Source of the DNA: Alphaproteobacteria bacterium | Lineage (GTDB): Bacteria > Myxococcota_A > UBA796 > GCA-2862545 | Length of the DNA stretch: 64,000 bases | Direction of reading: 5' to 3' | NCBI GenBank assembly: GCA_020632925.1 | Contig: JACKER010000009.1 | Location: forward strand, 1 to 64,000 | Part shown: positions 51,299-59,220 of the stretch, piece after piece | How the letters are laid out: each line of letters opens with the position of its first letter | Position numbering within the stretch: the stretch's first letter is position 1 | Notes under the pieces: generated by a model | Database searches by the model: none | The model's input: the letters and a program-made list of their open reading frames with translations, nothing else | What the model was told of the DNA's origin: nothing | Translations under genes and position numbers: made by a program

Positions 51299-53067
51299 GC
51301 GCGCCGCTGGTCCTCGCCGCCGGCTGCGAGCTGCTGGACCAGCAGGTGACCACCGCTGGTGCCGCCGAGGAGCTCCGCGCCGAGATCGTGGATCGCGGCG
51401 GCTGCCGGTGGGTCGACGTGCCGCTCGAAGCGGGTGTGACGCTCGCGGATCACCGCGCCGTGGAGCGACGCGGCGACGGGACGCGGGTCAAGCTGGACGA
51501 CCAACGCTGGGAGATCTCGGATCGCTCGCTCTCCGGTGCCGCCAGCGCGCGCCTGCACCTGCCCGATCTGCTCGGCGGAGACCGCGTCGTGCTCGAGATC
51601 ACGCGCGAGCGGGTCGCGGAGGCACCGCCCCGAACCCTCCCGGCCGGCGACGTGCGGACCGACGAGCACCTGACGCTGGTGGTTCCCGATGGGGACCCGC
51701 AGATCGCGCTCTACCCGGGAGGTGGCTCGTCGGTGCGCGTGGAGCGCTTCCTGGTGGTGCCGCCCTCGGAGGAGGACCGCGCCTGGCCGCTCGACGCCCC
51801 GCCCGAGGTGGCCGTGCGGCTCCAGACGGAGCCGACGGGGGCCGCGGAGCTCGTGTCCGATCCGACCCGCCAGTGGCTCCGGGTCGCCGCCTCCGACGCT
51901 CCCGCCAGGATCACCGTGTCCTGGGAACAGCCCGACGCCCCGACGTTCGGCGAGCGCGGCCCGTACCTCGGCGACCTCGTGGTGAGCGTGGACCACGGCG
52001 AGATCGTGTGGGACGGCGACGCCTGGGTGCTCACGCAGGTCAACGGTCGGGCGGTGCTGCCCGATCGCGGAGCGCTGGTGCGCGCGCTGGACCGTCGGTT
52101 CCGGTACGCGGCGATGCCCGAACCGGGCGCGCCGGTGGAGCTCCGGGGGCGCGCTCCCGACTGGGATCTCGCCGCGGATCTGCGCCCCACGCTGGCCGAG
52201 CGTGCGCCGGTGGGGGCCTGGCCCTCCGATCCCCTCTTCCCGCGGCGCCTGCACAAGGCCCGGAAGAGCGGAGCGCTCACGCCCCTCGAGGCCACCCTCA
52301 CGGTCTGGCTCTACGCGACGCAGCTCAAGCTGGACGCCACCTGGGCGCTGGTGCGTCCGGCGCCGGAGGGACCCGGGCACCCGGCCTCCCCCGCGGGCTT
52401 CGTGCGGCCGCTCGTCCGGGTCACGGTCGACGGCGAGTCGCGGTGGATCGATCCGTCGTGCACCGTCTGCGCGCCCTTCGAGGTGCATCCCGACCTCGAG
52501 GACGCCGACGCGCTCGGGCCCCAGGTGGAGCACACGGGACCCGTGACGCCCGGGGTGTTGCGGGTGTCGCTCGACGGCGAACGGGTCGCCTGGCACGCGG
52601 AGGGGCCCCCTGCCCTGCTCGCGCGGCTGCGCCTGCAGAGCCTCCCCGACGATCAGCGGGGGCGCGCGCTGGCGGCGCTGGTCGCCGGCGCCGGGGCCAC
52701 CCTGGTCTCGGTCGAGGGTCTGGAGAACGCGGGTGAACCCATCGACGTCGTGGCGCGCCGTGGGACGGGACCCGTCCCCGATCCGACCACGCTGCCCACC
52801 CCCGGTGCGGACGGCTCGGCCTGGCTGTCGTGGGTGGGGGTTCGCGAGCTGATCGGTGCGAACGCCGAGCCCACCGGCGAGCGGGAGGTCGCGGCGGCGA
52901 CGCTCGCGCGACGGGACGAGGATGGCCGCTCGGTCGTGACGCTGACGGTCCGCGACCGCCTGATCCCGCCGGACCAGCGCGCCGAGCTCGATGCCCCCTG
53001 GCTCGCGGAGGAGTCCCCCGCAGAGGAGCCGCTCAGTCGTCCCGGTGACGCCCCCGCCCAGCCTTGA
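51295..53067 (+). CDS. DUF3857/transglutaminase-like protein lacking catalytic residues
   Basis: A 590-residue protein. The first half is beta-rich, like the DUF3857 domain found before transglutaminase-like domains. Residues about 322-390 follow the transglutaminase pattern: a Gly-led helix (GALTPLEATLTVWLYATQL), WALVRPAPEG, then FVRPLVRVTVDGESRWIDPS. The Cys expected at about 327 is absent, and the His expected near 371 is Arg; only Asp386 of the WIDPS remains. So the enzyme is likely inactive. MSAPLVLAAGC at the N-terminus could be a very short lipoprotein signal, as in other genes here. ATG 51295 overlaps the previous stop. Confidence 0.6.
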   Translation: MSAPLVLAAGCELLDQQVTTAGAAEELRAEIVDRGGCRWVDVPLEAGVTLADHRAVERRGDGTRVKLDDQRWEISDRSLSGAASARLHLPDLLGGDRVVLEITRERVAEAPPRTLPAGDVRTDEHLTLVVPDGDPQIALYPGGGSSVRVERFLVVPPSEEDRAWPLDAPPEVAVRLQTEPTGAAELVSDPTRQWLRVAASDAPARITVSWEQPDAPTFGERGPYLGDLVVSVDHGEIVWDGDAWVLTQVNGRAVLPDRGALVRALDRRFRYAAMPEPGAPVELRGRAPDWDLAADLRPTLAERAPVGAWPSDPLFPRRLHKARKSGALTPLEATLTVWLYATQLKLDATWALVRPAPEGPGHPASPAGFVRPLVRVTVDGESRWIDPSCTVCAPFEVHPDLEDADALGPQVEHTGPVTPGVLRVSLDGERVAWHAEGPPALLARLRLQSLPDDQRGRALAALVAGAGATLVSVEGLENAGEPIDVVARRGTGPVPDPTTLPTPGADGSAWLSWVGVRELIGANAEPTGEREVAAATLARRDEDGRSVVTLTVRDRLIPPDQRAELDAPWLAEESPAEEPLSRPGDAPAQP

Positions 53068-53461
53068 CCTCCGAGCGCTGCTTCTTGGCCTGCATGCGCC
53101 GCTCCTTGCTCGCACGGGTGGGCCGGGTGGCCTGACGGCGCTTGGGAGGGACGAGGGCGCGGCGTACGGCGTCCGCGAGGCGGGTCCGGACATCGTCCAG
53201 GTTCATGTGCTGCGAGCGGTGCTGGTCGCTGGTGAGCACGAGATCGCCCTCGCGGGTCACCCAGGTGGAGACCTGCTCCACGAGACGGCGCTTCACGACC
53301 TCGGGCAGCACGGTGCTCTCCGACAGGCGCCAGCGCAGCCGCACGCGGGAGTCCGTGGTCTGCACGTGCTGACCACCGGGCCCCGACGAGCGCGCCGTGG
53401 TCACCTCGAGCTCCTCGCCCGGGATCGTGAACCGCTCGTTGATCGGCAAGGCTTCGGGCAC
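53033..53461 (-). CDS. arfB: Peptidyl-tRNA hydrolase ArfB (ribosome rescue)
   Basis: A 142-residue YaeJ/ICT1-type release factor. It has the GGQ catalytic motif in ARSSGPGGQHVQTTDSRVRL and the basic C-terminal tail (KRRQATRPTRASKERRMQ, then KKQRSEVKAGRGRHRDD) that enters the empty mRNA channel of stalled ribosomes. The family length is about 140. GTG 53461 has GGAGGAGG upstream. Its 3' end overlaps the convergent transglutaminase-like gene by 35 nt. Confidence 0.93.
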   Translation of the reverse strand: MPEALPINERFTIPGEELEVTTARSSGPGGQHVQTTDSRVRLRWRLSESTVLPEVVKRRLVEQVSTWVTREGDLVLTSDQHRSQHMNLDDVRTRLADAVRRALVPPKRRQATRPTRASKERRMQAKKQRSEVKAGRGRHRDD

Positions 53462-53508
53462 GCTGCCTCCTCCCGTCTTCGGTCCTACCCCGTCGCGCGG
53501 GGTCGCGA

Positions 53509-53514
53509 TAGGTC
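53509..53514 (+). promoter_or_regulatory. -10-like box TAGGTC
   Basis: TAGGTC ends 6 nt before ATG 53521, with no Shine-Dalgarno between; another candidate for a leaderless transcript. Weaker than the others because position six is C. Confidence 0.3.
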
Positions 53515-53520
53515 CCGGCC

Positions 53521-54132
53521 ATGCTCGTGGGTTCCGGTGGTGTGGTCGCGCTCGTCCTTGGCGCGTGGTCGATGGTCTGGGCGCTCCGGGTCCTGCCGCG
53601 CACGACCTCCCGCGGCTGGTGGCCCCTGGCCGTCGCGTGGGTGGCGGCGATGCTCGGATTCGCCCTGATGTCGTCGTTCGAGGAGACCCTGCTCGGCCTG
53701 TTCGACGTCCTCCATGCGGTTCCGGACGAGCGCGTCTCGGCGTTGGACGCCGTCCGCGGCTGGTGGCTCCGACCGCTGGCCGGCGCCACGATCGCCAGCC
53801 TGATGTTCGGGTGTGCCGTGGTGGTGGCGGGGACCCCTTCGGTCGAACCCGTCGACGCCGACCACGTCCGTGAACCCCTGCCGGCCGATCGACTCGAGCT
53901 TGCGCTGGTCGCCGTCGCCGTCCTCCTCGCGCTGGGAGCGCTCACGGTGCTGGCGATGTTCGCGCAGGAGCTCGGCACGCTCGAGGCCACCCTCTCGAGC
54001 CTCGTGAACCACGGACCCTCGCTCGAGTCGACGACCCAGGTGGGGATCGTCGTGTCCTCGGCGCTGATCCTGGTGGCCACGTCGCTGGCCGGGTGGCGCG
54101 GCTTCCGCTCCTGGCGGGCGCGCAAGGCGTAG
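53521..54132 (+). CDS. Integral membrane protein, four helices, unknown function
   Basis: A 203-residue protein with four hydrophobic segments (about 5-25, 33-52, 88-105, 130-150) and possibly a fifth near 177-195. Motifs such as LRVLPRTTSRGWWPLAVAWV and WRGFRSWRARKA place the C-terminus in the cytoplasm. No family recognised. Loops rich in Asp/Glu. It ends 1 nt from the convergent gene at 54134. Confidence 0.7.
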   Translation: MLVGSGGVVALVLGAWSMVWALRVLPRTTSRGWWPLAVAWVAAMLGFALMSSFEETLLGLFDVLHAVPDERVSALDAVRGWWLRPLAGATIASLMFGCAVVVAGTPSVEPVDADHVREPLPADRLELALVAVAVLLALGALTVLAMFAQELGTLEATLSSLVNHGPSLESTTQVGIVVSSALILVATSLAGWRGFRSWRARKA

Positions 54133-54133
54133 C

Positions 54134-55108
54134 TCACTCCGCCCAGGGATTCTCGTCTTCGACCACCGGGGGCTTCGCGGGCGCGGGCGCGGGCGCTGGT
54201 TCGGTCTCGGTGGCCCACGGGTTCTCCGTCAACGTCGGGACGGGCTTGGGGCGCGTGGCTGCGCTCGCCGGCTTCGGCCGGACCTGCGAGGTCGGCGGCG
54301 GACGCGCTGGGGCGGCAGGCTTCGCGGGCGCGGGCTTCGCGGGCGCGGGCTTCGCGGGCGCTACGGGGGCGGCCACGACCGGCTCGGGGGCGGGCACGGG
54401 CTCCGGGTCGGGCACGACCGGCGGTGGCTCCACCGGTACGGGCACGGGAACCAACACGGGCACCGGCACCGGCAGCGGCACCTGGGCGGCCTTCACCGGA
54501 GCTGGCGTGGGAGGCGTCGTCCGTGCGGTGCTCGCGCCGGAGAACCAGCCGGACGCCACCCAGCCGCCGCCGCACACCAGGATGGCCAGCAGGACGGCGC
54601 CCACCGCGATCGGCACCGTGGAGCCGCCCTTCCTCGACGTCGGCTCCCAGCCGTCCAGGGGGTCCTCCACGTCGGCGGGCAGCGACCCCTCGGTGAACGC
54701 GGCGAGCTCGGCGTCGAGCGGATCGTCGGTCACCGCGGGGGGCTCCGGGGTCCCCTCGGGTGGTGACGTAGCGTCCGCGACCTCGGGGACGCTCGCCTCG
54801 ACCTCGGGGCTCTCCACATCCGACGCATCGTCGACGTCGAGCTCGAAGGGCGCCAACGTCGGCCCGACGAGCCGCTCCGGCTCCGGCTCGGGTGCGGGCG
54901 CTTCGGGCCGCTGCGACGGCGGGGCGGGGGCCGGCGTGGGTGATCCGAGGGCGGGGATGCTGGATCGCTTCAGCAGCGATCGGCTTCGATGGCTCCGCTC
55001 CCGCGCCGGCGCAGGCGTCGCGGACGCCCTCAGCCGGGACGGATCCGGCGGGTCGAGCGGGTCAGCGTTGTCTTCGGAGGACCCCATCCACCAAACTCCA
55101 GCGTCCAT
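54134..55108 (-). CDS. Single-pass membrane protein with Pro/Ala-rich tail
   Basis: A 324-residue protein, unrecognised. A long acidic/proline cytoplasmic region (1-165) precedes one transmembrane helix (about 166-190, VPIAVGAVLLAILVCGGGWV). The rest is Pro/Val/Ala repeats: PVPVPVLVPVPVPVEPP, then PAKPAPAKPAPAKPA, ending in ENPWATETE and DENPWAE. Pro/Ala tails of this kind span the periplasm, as in TonB. ATG 55108 has GGAG 6 nt upstream. It could be a spacer linking inner and outer membranes. Confidence 0.65.
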   Translation of the reverse strand: MDAGVWWMGSSEDNADPLDPPDPSRLRASATPAPARERSHRSRSLLKRSSIPALGSPTPAPAPPSQRPEAPAPEPEPERLVGPTLAPFELDVDDASDVESPEVEASVPEVADATSPPEGTPEPPAVTDDPLDAELAAFTEGSLPADVEDPLDGWEPTSRKGGSTVPIAVGAVLLAILVCGGGWVASGWFSGASTARTTPPTPAPVKAAQVPLPVPVPVLVPVPVPVEPPPVVPDPEPVPAPEPVVAAPVAPAKPAPAKPAPAKPAAPARPPPTSQVRPKPASAATRPKPVPTLTENPWATETEPAPAPAPAKPPVVEDENPWAE

Positions 55109-55162
55109 CCTAACTCCGGTCGTCCCCGTCCGACGGGTGACGCCCCGGAGCCATTCGCACGG

Positions 55163-57079
55163 TCACGGCGCCGAGCCGATCACCTTCCTCGAACCGGGAT
55201 CCACGAGCAGCACACCGCCGCCGGCCCGCACCAGCCCCAGCACGCCGGGCGCCACCGCGAGCTCCACGATGTCGGGCGGAACGTCGAGGCCATCGGGCTC
55301 GCCGCCCGGGAGCTCCGCCGTCCAGACCCGCATCGCGCCACCCTTGTCGTCCGCCTGGAGCCAGAAGACCCGCGCGGCCCAGATGGGATCGTCGTCGGGG
55401 TACTTCGTCGGCTTCGCGTGCGCCGCGAGCGCCTGGACCGAGACCACGCCGGACCGCTGGTCGAGGACTTCCTCCTGCGGCGCGTGACGGCGGCCGATCA
55501 CCGACCACCGCACGCCACCCGGCGTCCGGCCGACCCGGTCCACGGCCCACACCGCCAGCAGATCGTCCCCGAAGTGGAGCGCCACCGCCGTGCGGCCGGG
55601 GAAGCTCTCGGGCGTGCGACGGGGCGCCGCGGGCCCCTTCGGCCCCACCGGGACCACCACGCCGCCCTTGCATGCGAGCACCAGGTGGCCCTGGAGGAAC
55701 CCTCTCGCGGTGGGCGTCCGATCCGAGCCCACGACCCGCGGCTCGTCCGTGAGATCGTGCACCACCAGCGTCGGCCCGGTCCGCGCGAGGCCGTACATCC
55801 GCAGCGCCTGCCCCTCGGTCCGGATCACCGGCCGGACGATGGGCTCGTACCCCACGGGGACGGAGCGCGCGGCGCCCAGCGCGCCACCGAGGGAGAGCGG
55901 CATCACCATGAGGACGGCGCCCTCGGGCCGCGACCGCGTGAGGATCACCCGGAAGCCGTCCCCGAAGGCCACCACCTGCGCGTCGAGGACGGTGTGTCCG
56001 GGCACCGGCAACACACCCGAGTGGTGCTCGGCGCCACGCGTGATCAGGTACCGCCAGGTGCGCGGCTCCTCGGGCTCGGCCGGCTCCTCGGCGTCGGTGT
56101 CCTCGGGCGGCGGCGGCTCCCCCTCGGGGTTGGGCCACACCACCGCGCACACCTCGCCCTGCCGCGCCACCGAGATCTCGGAGAACACGAGCTCCGCGTC
56201 CTCGTCGAAGGCCACGCCGAACCCGGAGAGCGTCTCCACGATCTCGTTGGACAGCCCCAGCGTCGACGGATCGAGGCCGGACAGGTCCGCCTCGGCGAGG
56301 TGGGCGCCCGTGAGGTCCGCGCCGTCGAGGTTCGCGTCCGCGAGGACGGCGCCCCGCAGCACCGCGTTCGTCAGGTTCGCACCGGACAGGTTGGCCCGCG
56401 ACAGATCCGCGGCGGACAGATCCGCACCGGTGAGGTCCGCGCCCGTCAGGCTCGCGTTGTGCAGGATCGCGCCGCACAGCCGCGCGTCGATCAGCTTGCT
56501 CTGCGGCGCCTTGAGGCCCGAGCCCCGCACGCCGTCCAGCTTCGCCCGCGTCAGGTCCGCCTCGCCGAGGAAGACCTCGGTCAGATCGGCGTTGCGGAGG
56601 TCCGTGTCCACGAGGATCGCCTGGTGCATCCGCGCGCCCGACAGGTCGGCGTCGGCCCAGACCGCGCCCGTCAGGTTCGCGCCGCGCAGCCGGGCCTTGA
56701 GGAACCGGGCACCCTGGCCCGCGGAGCGCTCGAGGTTGGCGTCGGCGAAGTCGGCCTCGGTGAAGTCGCCGTCCCTCAGCTCGGTGTCGTCCATCCAGGC
56801 GTCCTTGAAGCGGCACCGCAGCGCGAGCGCGTCACGCAGGATGGCCCCGGAGCCGTCGATGCCCGCCAGGTTCGCCTTCATCAGGTTGGCGTCGGTGAGG
56901 TCCGTGCCCGTGAGATCGGACTTCTCGAGGTTCGCGTTGGACAGATCCACGCCCGCCAGCTTCTTGTCCGACAGGTCCGCGGCGAACAGCTCGATCCGCG
57001 TCCGCTCCGTCCGCCGCCCGTTGAAGGTCTCGACCGCCTCCTTCTCCAGCAGCTCGAGCCACTCGTCCTGCTCCGCCAC
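55163..57079 (-). CDS. Pentapeptide-repeat protein with C-terminal beta domain
   Basis: A 638-residue protein. Residues about 35-275 hold roughly 45 pentapeptides of A(D/N)LxX form (LAGVDLSNANLEKSDLTGTD, ADLTGADLSAADLSRANLSG), which fold into a right-handed quadrilateral beta-helix. The C-terminal 350 residues are beta-strand-like with propeller-like alternation (TRGFLQGHLVLACKGG-type segments) and no Ca loops. Some pentapeptide proteins bind DNA gyrase as DNA mimics, but others do not; no charge pattern settles it. GTG 57079 has GGAGGGG upstream. Confidence 0.85.
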   Translation of the reverse strand: MAEQDEWLELLEKEAVETFNGRRTERTRIELFAADLSDKKLAGVDLSNANLEKSDLTGTDLTDANLMKANLAGIDGSGAILRDALALRCRFKDAWMDDTELRDGDFTEADFADANLERSAGQGARFLKARLRGANLTGAVWADADLSGARMHQAILVDTDLRNADLTEVFLGEADLTRAKLDGVRGSGLKAPQSKLIDARLCGAILHNASLTGADLTGADLSAADLSRANLSGANLTNAVLRGAVLADANLDGADLTGAHLAEADLSGLDPSTLGLSNEIVETLSGFGVAFDEDAELVFSEISVARQGEVCAVVWPNPEGEPPPPEDTDAEEPAEPEEPRTWRYLITRGAEHHSGVLPVPGHTVLDAQVVAFGDGFRVILTRSRPEGAVLMVMPLSLGGALGAARSVPVGYEPIVRPVIRTEGQALRMYGLARTGPTLVVHDLTDEPRVVGSDRTPTARGFLQGHLVLACKGGVVVPVGPKGPAAPRRTPESFPGRTAVALHFGDDLLAVWAVDRVGRTPGGVRWSVIGRRHAPQEEVLDQRSGVVSVQALAAHAKPTKYPDDDPIWAARVFWLQADDKGGAMRVWTAELPGGEPDGLDVPPDIVELAVAPGVLGLVRAGGGVLLVDPGSRKVIGSAP

Positions 57080-57105
57080 GAACCCCTCCAGCCCGACCGT
57101 CTACC

Positions 57106-57660
57106 TCACGCGGTCCGACGCCGCACCGCGCGCACCACCAGCACGGCCACCCCCAGCGCCAGCACGATCCCGACGGCCACGTTCCACCGGGCCACCGCGG
57201 CCGACAAGGCGCCCGCGCTCTGCCCGAGCCAGGCACCCAGGCCGATGAGCAGCGCGTTCCAGGCGAGCGCCGACACGGACGCCCAGCCGATCGCGGGCCC
57301 GCGGCGCACACCGGCCGCCCCCGCCGCCACGAAGAACAGCCCACGGATCCCCGGCGCGAAGCGGTTGGCCGCCAGCGCCACCGCCCCGTGCCGATCGAAC
57401 CAGCCGACGATGCGCTCCAGGTCCTCGCGCCGGTGCGATGGCTGCCGTTCGATCCACCCCGATGTCGCCAACCTGCGCCCGACCTCCAGGTCCACGATCC
57501 CGCCCGCCACCGCGCCGAGCGTCACCGCGACCGCGACCGGCGCGAGCGGTAGCCCGCCCGCCACGACCAGCGCCGCTCCCGCCACGACCAGCGTGTCACC
57601 CGGGAAGGGCGGGAAGACGTACTCGACGAAGGACGCCAGGAACAGCGCGGTCCAGACCAC
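57106..57660 (-). CDS. DedA/SNARE-associated family membrane protein
   Basis: At least 184 residues. DedA features: FLASFVEYVFPPFPGDTLVV (a membrane-dipping segment with the FPGD motif), VAGGIVDLEVGRRLA, IVGWFDRHGAVALAANRFAP GIRG as the second signature and a C-terminal helix. The family transports phospholipids such as undecaprenyl phosphate. The start is uncertain: GTG 57660 is the first usual codon, but the frame continues unbroken to the stop of the previous gene and reads like DedA (PLDPEVAVAWLRAQPPLV), so CTG 57708 or another codon may be used. Confidence 0.85.
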   Translation of the reverse strand: MVWTALFLASFVEYVFPPFPGDTLVVAGAALVVAGGLPLAPVAVAVTLGAVAGGIVDLEVGRRLATSGWIERQPSHRREDLERIVGWFDRHGAVALAANRFAPGIRGLFFVAAGAAGVRRGPAIGWASVSALAWNALLIGLGAWLGQSAGALSAAVARWNVAVGIVLALGVAVLVVRAVRRRTA

Positions 57661-57717
57661 CAGGGGCGGCTGCGCACGGAGCCAGGCGACGGCGACCTCG
57701 GGATCCAGCGGCCCGGC

Positions 57718-58191
57718 TCAGAACGCCTGTTGCAGGCGGGCGAGCATGTCGAGGATCCCCTTGCGGGTCTGCTGGTCCACCACGAACTGCGGGACCATCA
57801 GGCTCGTCTTCATGTCGATCGTGTACACGATCCGCGCACCGGCGGGGTCGGGGCGCACGCTGAAGGAGGAGGTGTACGTGTCGAACGCGTTCGAGCTCAC
57901 GAGCGTCTCGGCGAACCCGTCGGCGGTCGGGCAACGATCCACCACGTAGACCACGTCCTTGATCGCGTTGTGGGTGAGCCGGCTCGTCCGCAGGCACGTC
58001 CCCTGCGCCTCGGTCGCCGTCACCTGGGTCGCGCCCCCGGTCGTCGTCGCGAGCCACACGGGATCGGCCAGCTTCGCGCGCACGACCTCGGGGTCGGCGC
58101 CGTCCACCACGACCTGACCGACGAACGTCCCGTCGTCGCGACGCTCGACCTCCGGGGGCGCGGCCAGGGCCACCGACACCGCGAACAGCAC
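57718..58191 (-). CDS. Exported START/SRPBCC-like protein
   Basis: A 157-residue protein with a short signal (MLFAVSVALAAPPEV). The mature part follows the START-like pattern: VVVDGADPEVVRAKLADPVW, TRLTHN..KDVVYVVDRCPT, YTIDMKTSLMVPQFVVD and a C-terminal helix (GILDMLARLQQAF). Such proteins bind lipids or hydrophobic ligands in a deep pocket. GTG 58191 has GGAGGTGGG upstream. It precedes the DedA gene in the same frame; with DedA a lipid transporter, a shared lipid role is plausible but unproven. Confidence 0.7.
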   Translation of the reverse strand: MLFAVSVALAAPPEVERRDDGTFVGQVVVDGADPEVVRAKLADPVWLATTTGGATQVTATEAQGTCLRTSRLTHNAIKDVVYVVDRCPTADGFAETLVSSNAFDTYTSSFSVRPDPAGARIVYTIDMKTSLMVPQFVVDQQTRKGILDMLARLQQAF

Positions 58192-58225
58192 GATCCCACC
58201 TCCGCGTCGCGTCCGACCCCGAGGC

Positions 58226-58231
58226 TACACT
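58226..58231 (+). promoter_or_regulatory. -10-like box TACACT
   Basis: TACACT ends 7 nt before GTG 58239 of the alpha/beta hydrolase, with no Shine-Dalgarno. The same hexamer precedes the kinase start at 29266. It sits in the 47-nt gap that divides divergent genes. Confidence 0.35.
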
Positions 58232-58238
58232 CCCGCGC

Positions 58239-59180
58239 GTGAAGCCGTTCCGCCAACTTCGGTTCGAGGACCTCCCCGAGGCGCCGAGGGTGCCGCACGC
58301 GTGGGCTCGCGCGGAGACCCTCACCGACACGGTCCCGTCGGACGCCTTCGGGGCGCTACGGACCACCTGGCGCACGTTCGGCGAGGGGCCACCGCTGCTG
58401 CTCGTCCACGGCCTGATGACCGCCGGCTACTCCTGGCGCTACGTGCTCGAGCCGCTCGGCGCGCGGTACCGCGTGATCGTCCCCGACCTCCCCGGCTCGG
58501 GCGACACCGACGCGCCGGACACCAGCTACCACCCCGATCGCCTCGCGGACTGGATCGCCGCCTTCGCGGACCACCTCGGGATCCGCGGCGCGCGCACGAT
58601 CGGGAACAGCCTCGGCGGGTACCTCTGCCTGCGGCTCGCCCTGCGCGATCCGGGCGCCCTCGGACCGCTCGTGGACCTGCACTCCCCCGGCGTCCCCCTG
58701 CTCCGGCTGCACGCGCTTCACGCCGCGATGTCGCTGCCCTTCGCCCAGGGGGCCCTGCGCCGGCTCGTGCACCGCGACCCCGAGCGCTGGGTCCACCGCA
58801 ACGTCCACTACTACGACGAGACGCTGAAGAGTCGCGAGGAGACGCGGGTCTGGGCCGAGCCGCTGCGCTCCGACGCCGGTGTCCGGGCCTTCGGTCGGAT
58901 CCTGCGGGAGACGCTCGACCCCGCCGAGCTGAAGGGCTTCCTGCGGAGCCTGGAGGCCCGGCGCGACGAGGGACTCCCCTTCCCCGTGCCGCTGCTGCTG
59001 CTCTACGCCGAGACCGACCCGATCGTGCCGCCCTGGATCGGCGAGCGCCTGCACCGCGCCATCCCCTCGGCCCGCTTCGAGCGGGTCGCCCGCGGGTCGC
59101 ACTTCGCCCACGTGGACGCGGTGGAGCGCTTCCTGCCGCCCGTCCTGGGCTTCCTCGCCACCCCGGTTGGCGACCCCTGA
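58239..59180 (+). CDS. Alpha/beta hydrolase
   Basis: A 313-residue alpha/beta-hydrolase fold enzyme. Oxyanion region: PPLLLVHGLMTAGYSWRYVL; nucleophile elbow: TIGNSLGGYLC with Ser124; later LLLYAETDPIVPPWIG carries the acid and RGSHFAHVDAVERFL the His. The GNSLGG form is a common variant of GxSxG. No signal or membrane segment. The substrate (ester, lactone, haloalkane, other) cannot be told. GTG 58239. The PDH operon starts 40 nt downstream, probably as a separate unit with its own ribosome-binding site. Confidence 0.88.
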   Translation: MKPFRQLRFEDLPEAPRVPHAWARAETLTDTVPSDAFGALRTTWRTFGEGPPLLLVHGLMTAGYSWRYVLEPLGARYRVIVPDLPGSGDTDAPDTSYHPDRLADWIAAFADHLGIRGARTIGNSLGGYLCLRLALRDPGALGPLVDLHSPGVPLLRLHALHAAMSLPFAQGALRRLVHRDPERWVHRNVHYYDETLKSREETRVWAEPLRSDAGVRAFGRILRETLDPAELKGFLRSLEARRDEGLPFPVPLLLLYAETDPIVPPWIGERLHRAIPSARFERVARGSHFAHVDAVERFLPPVLGFLATPVGDP

Positions 59181-59220
59181 CCAGGGGTGGTAGGAAGCCG
59201 GCCCCACCGACGGAGCGACC

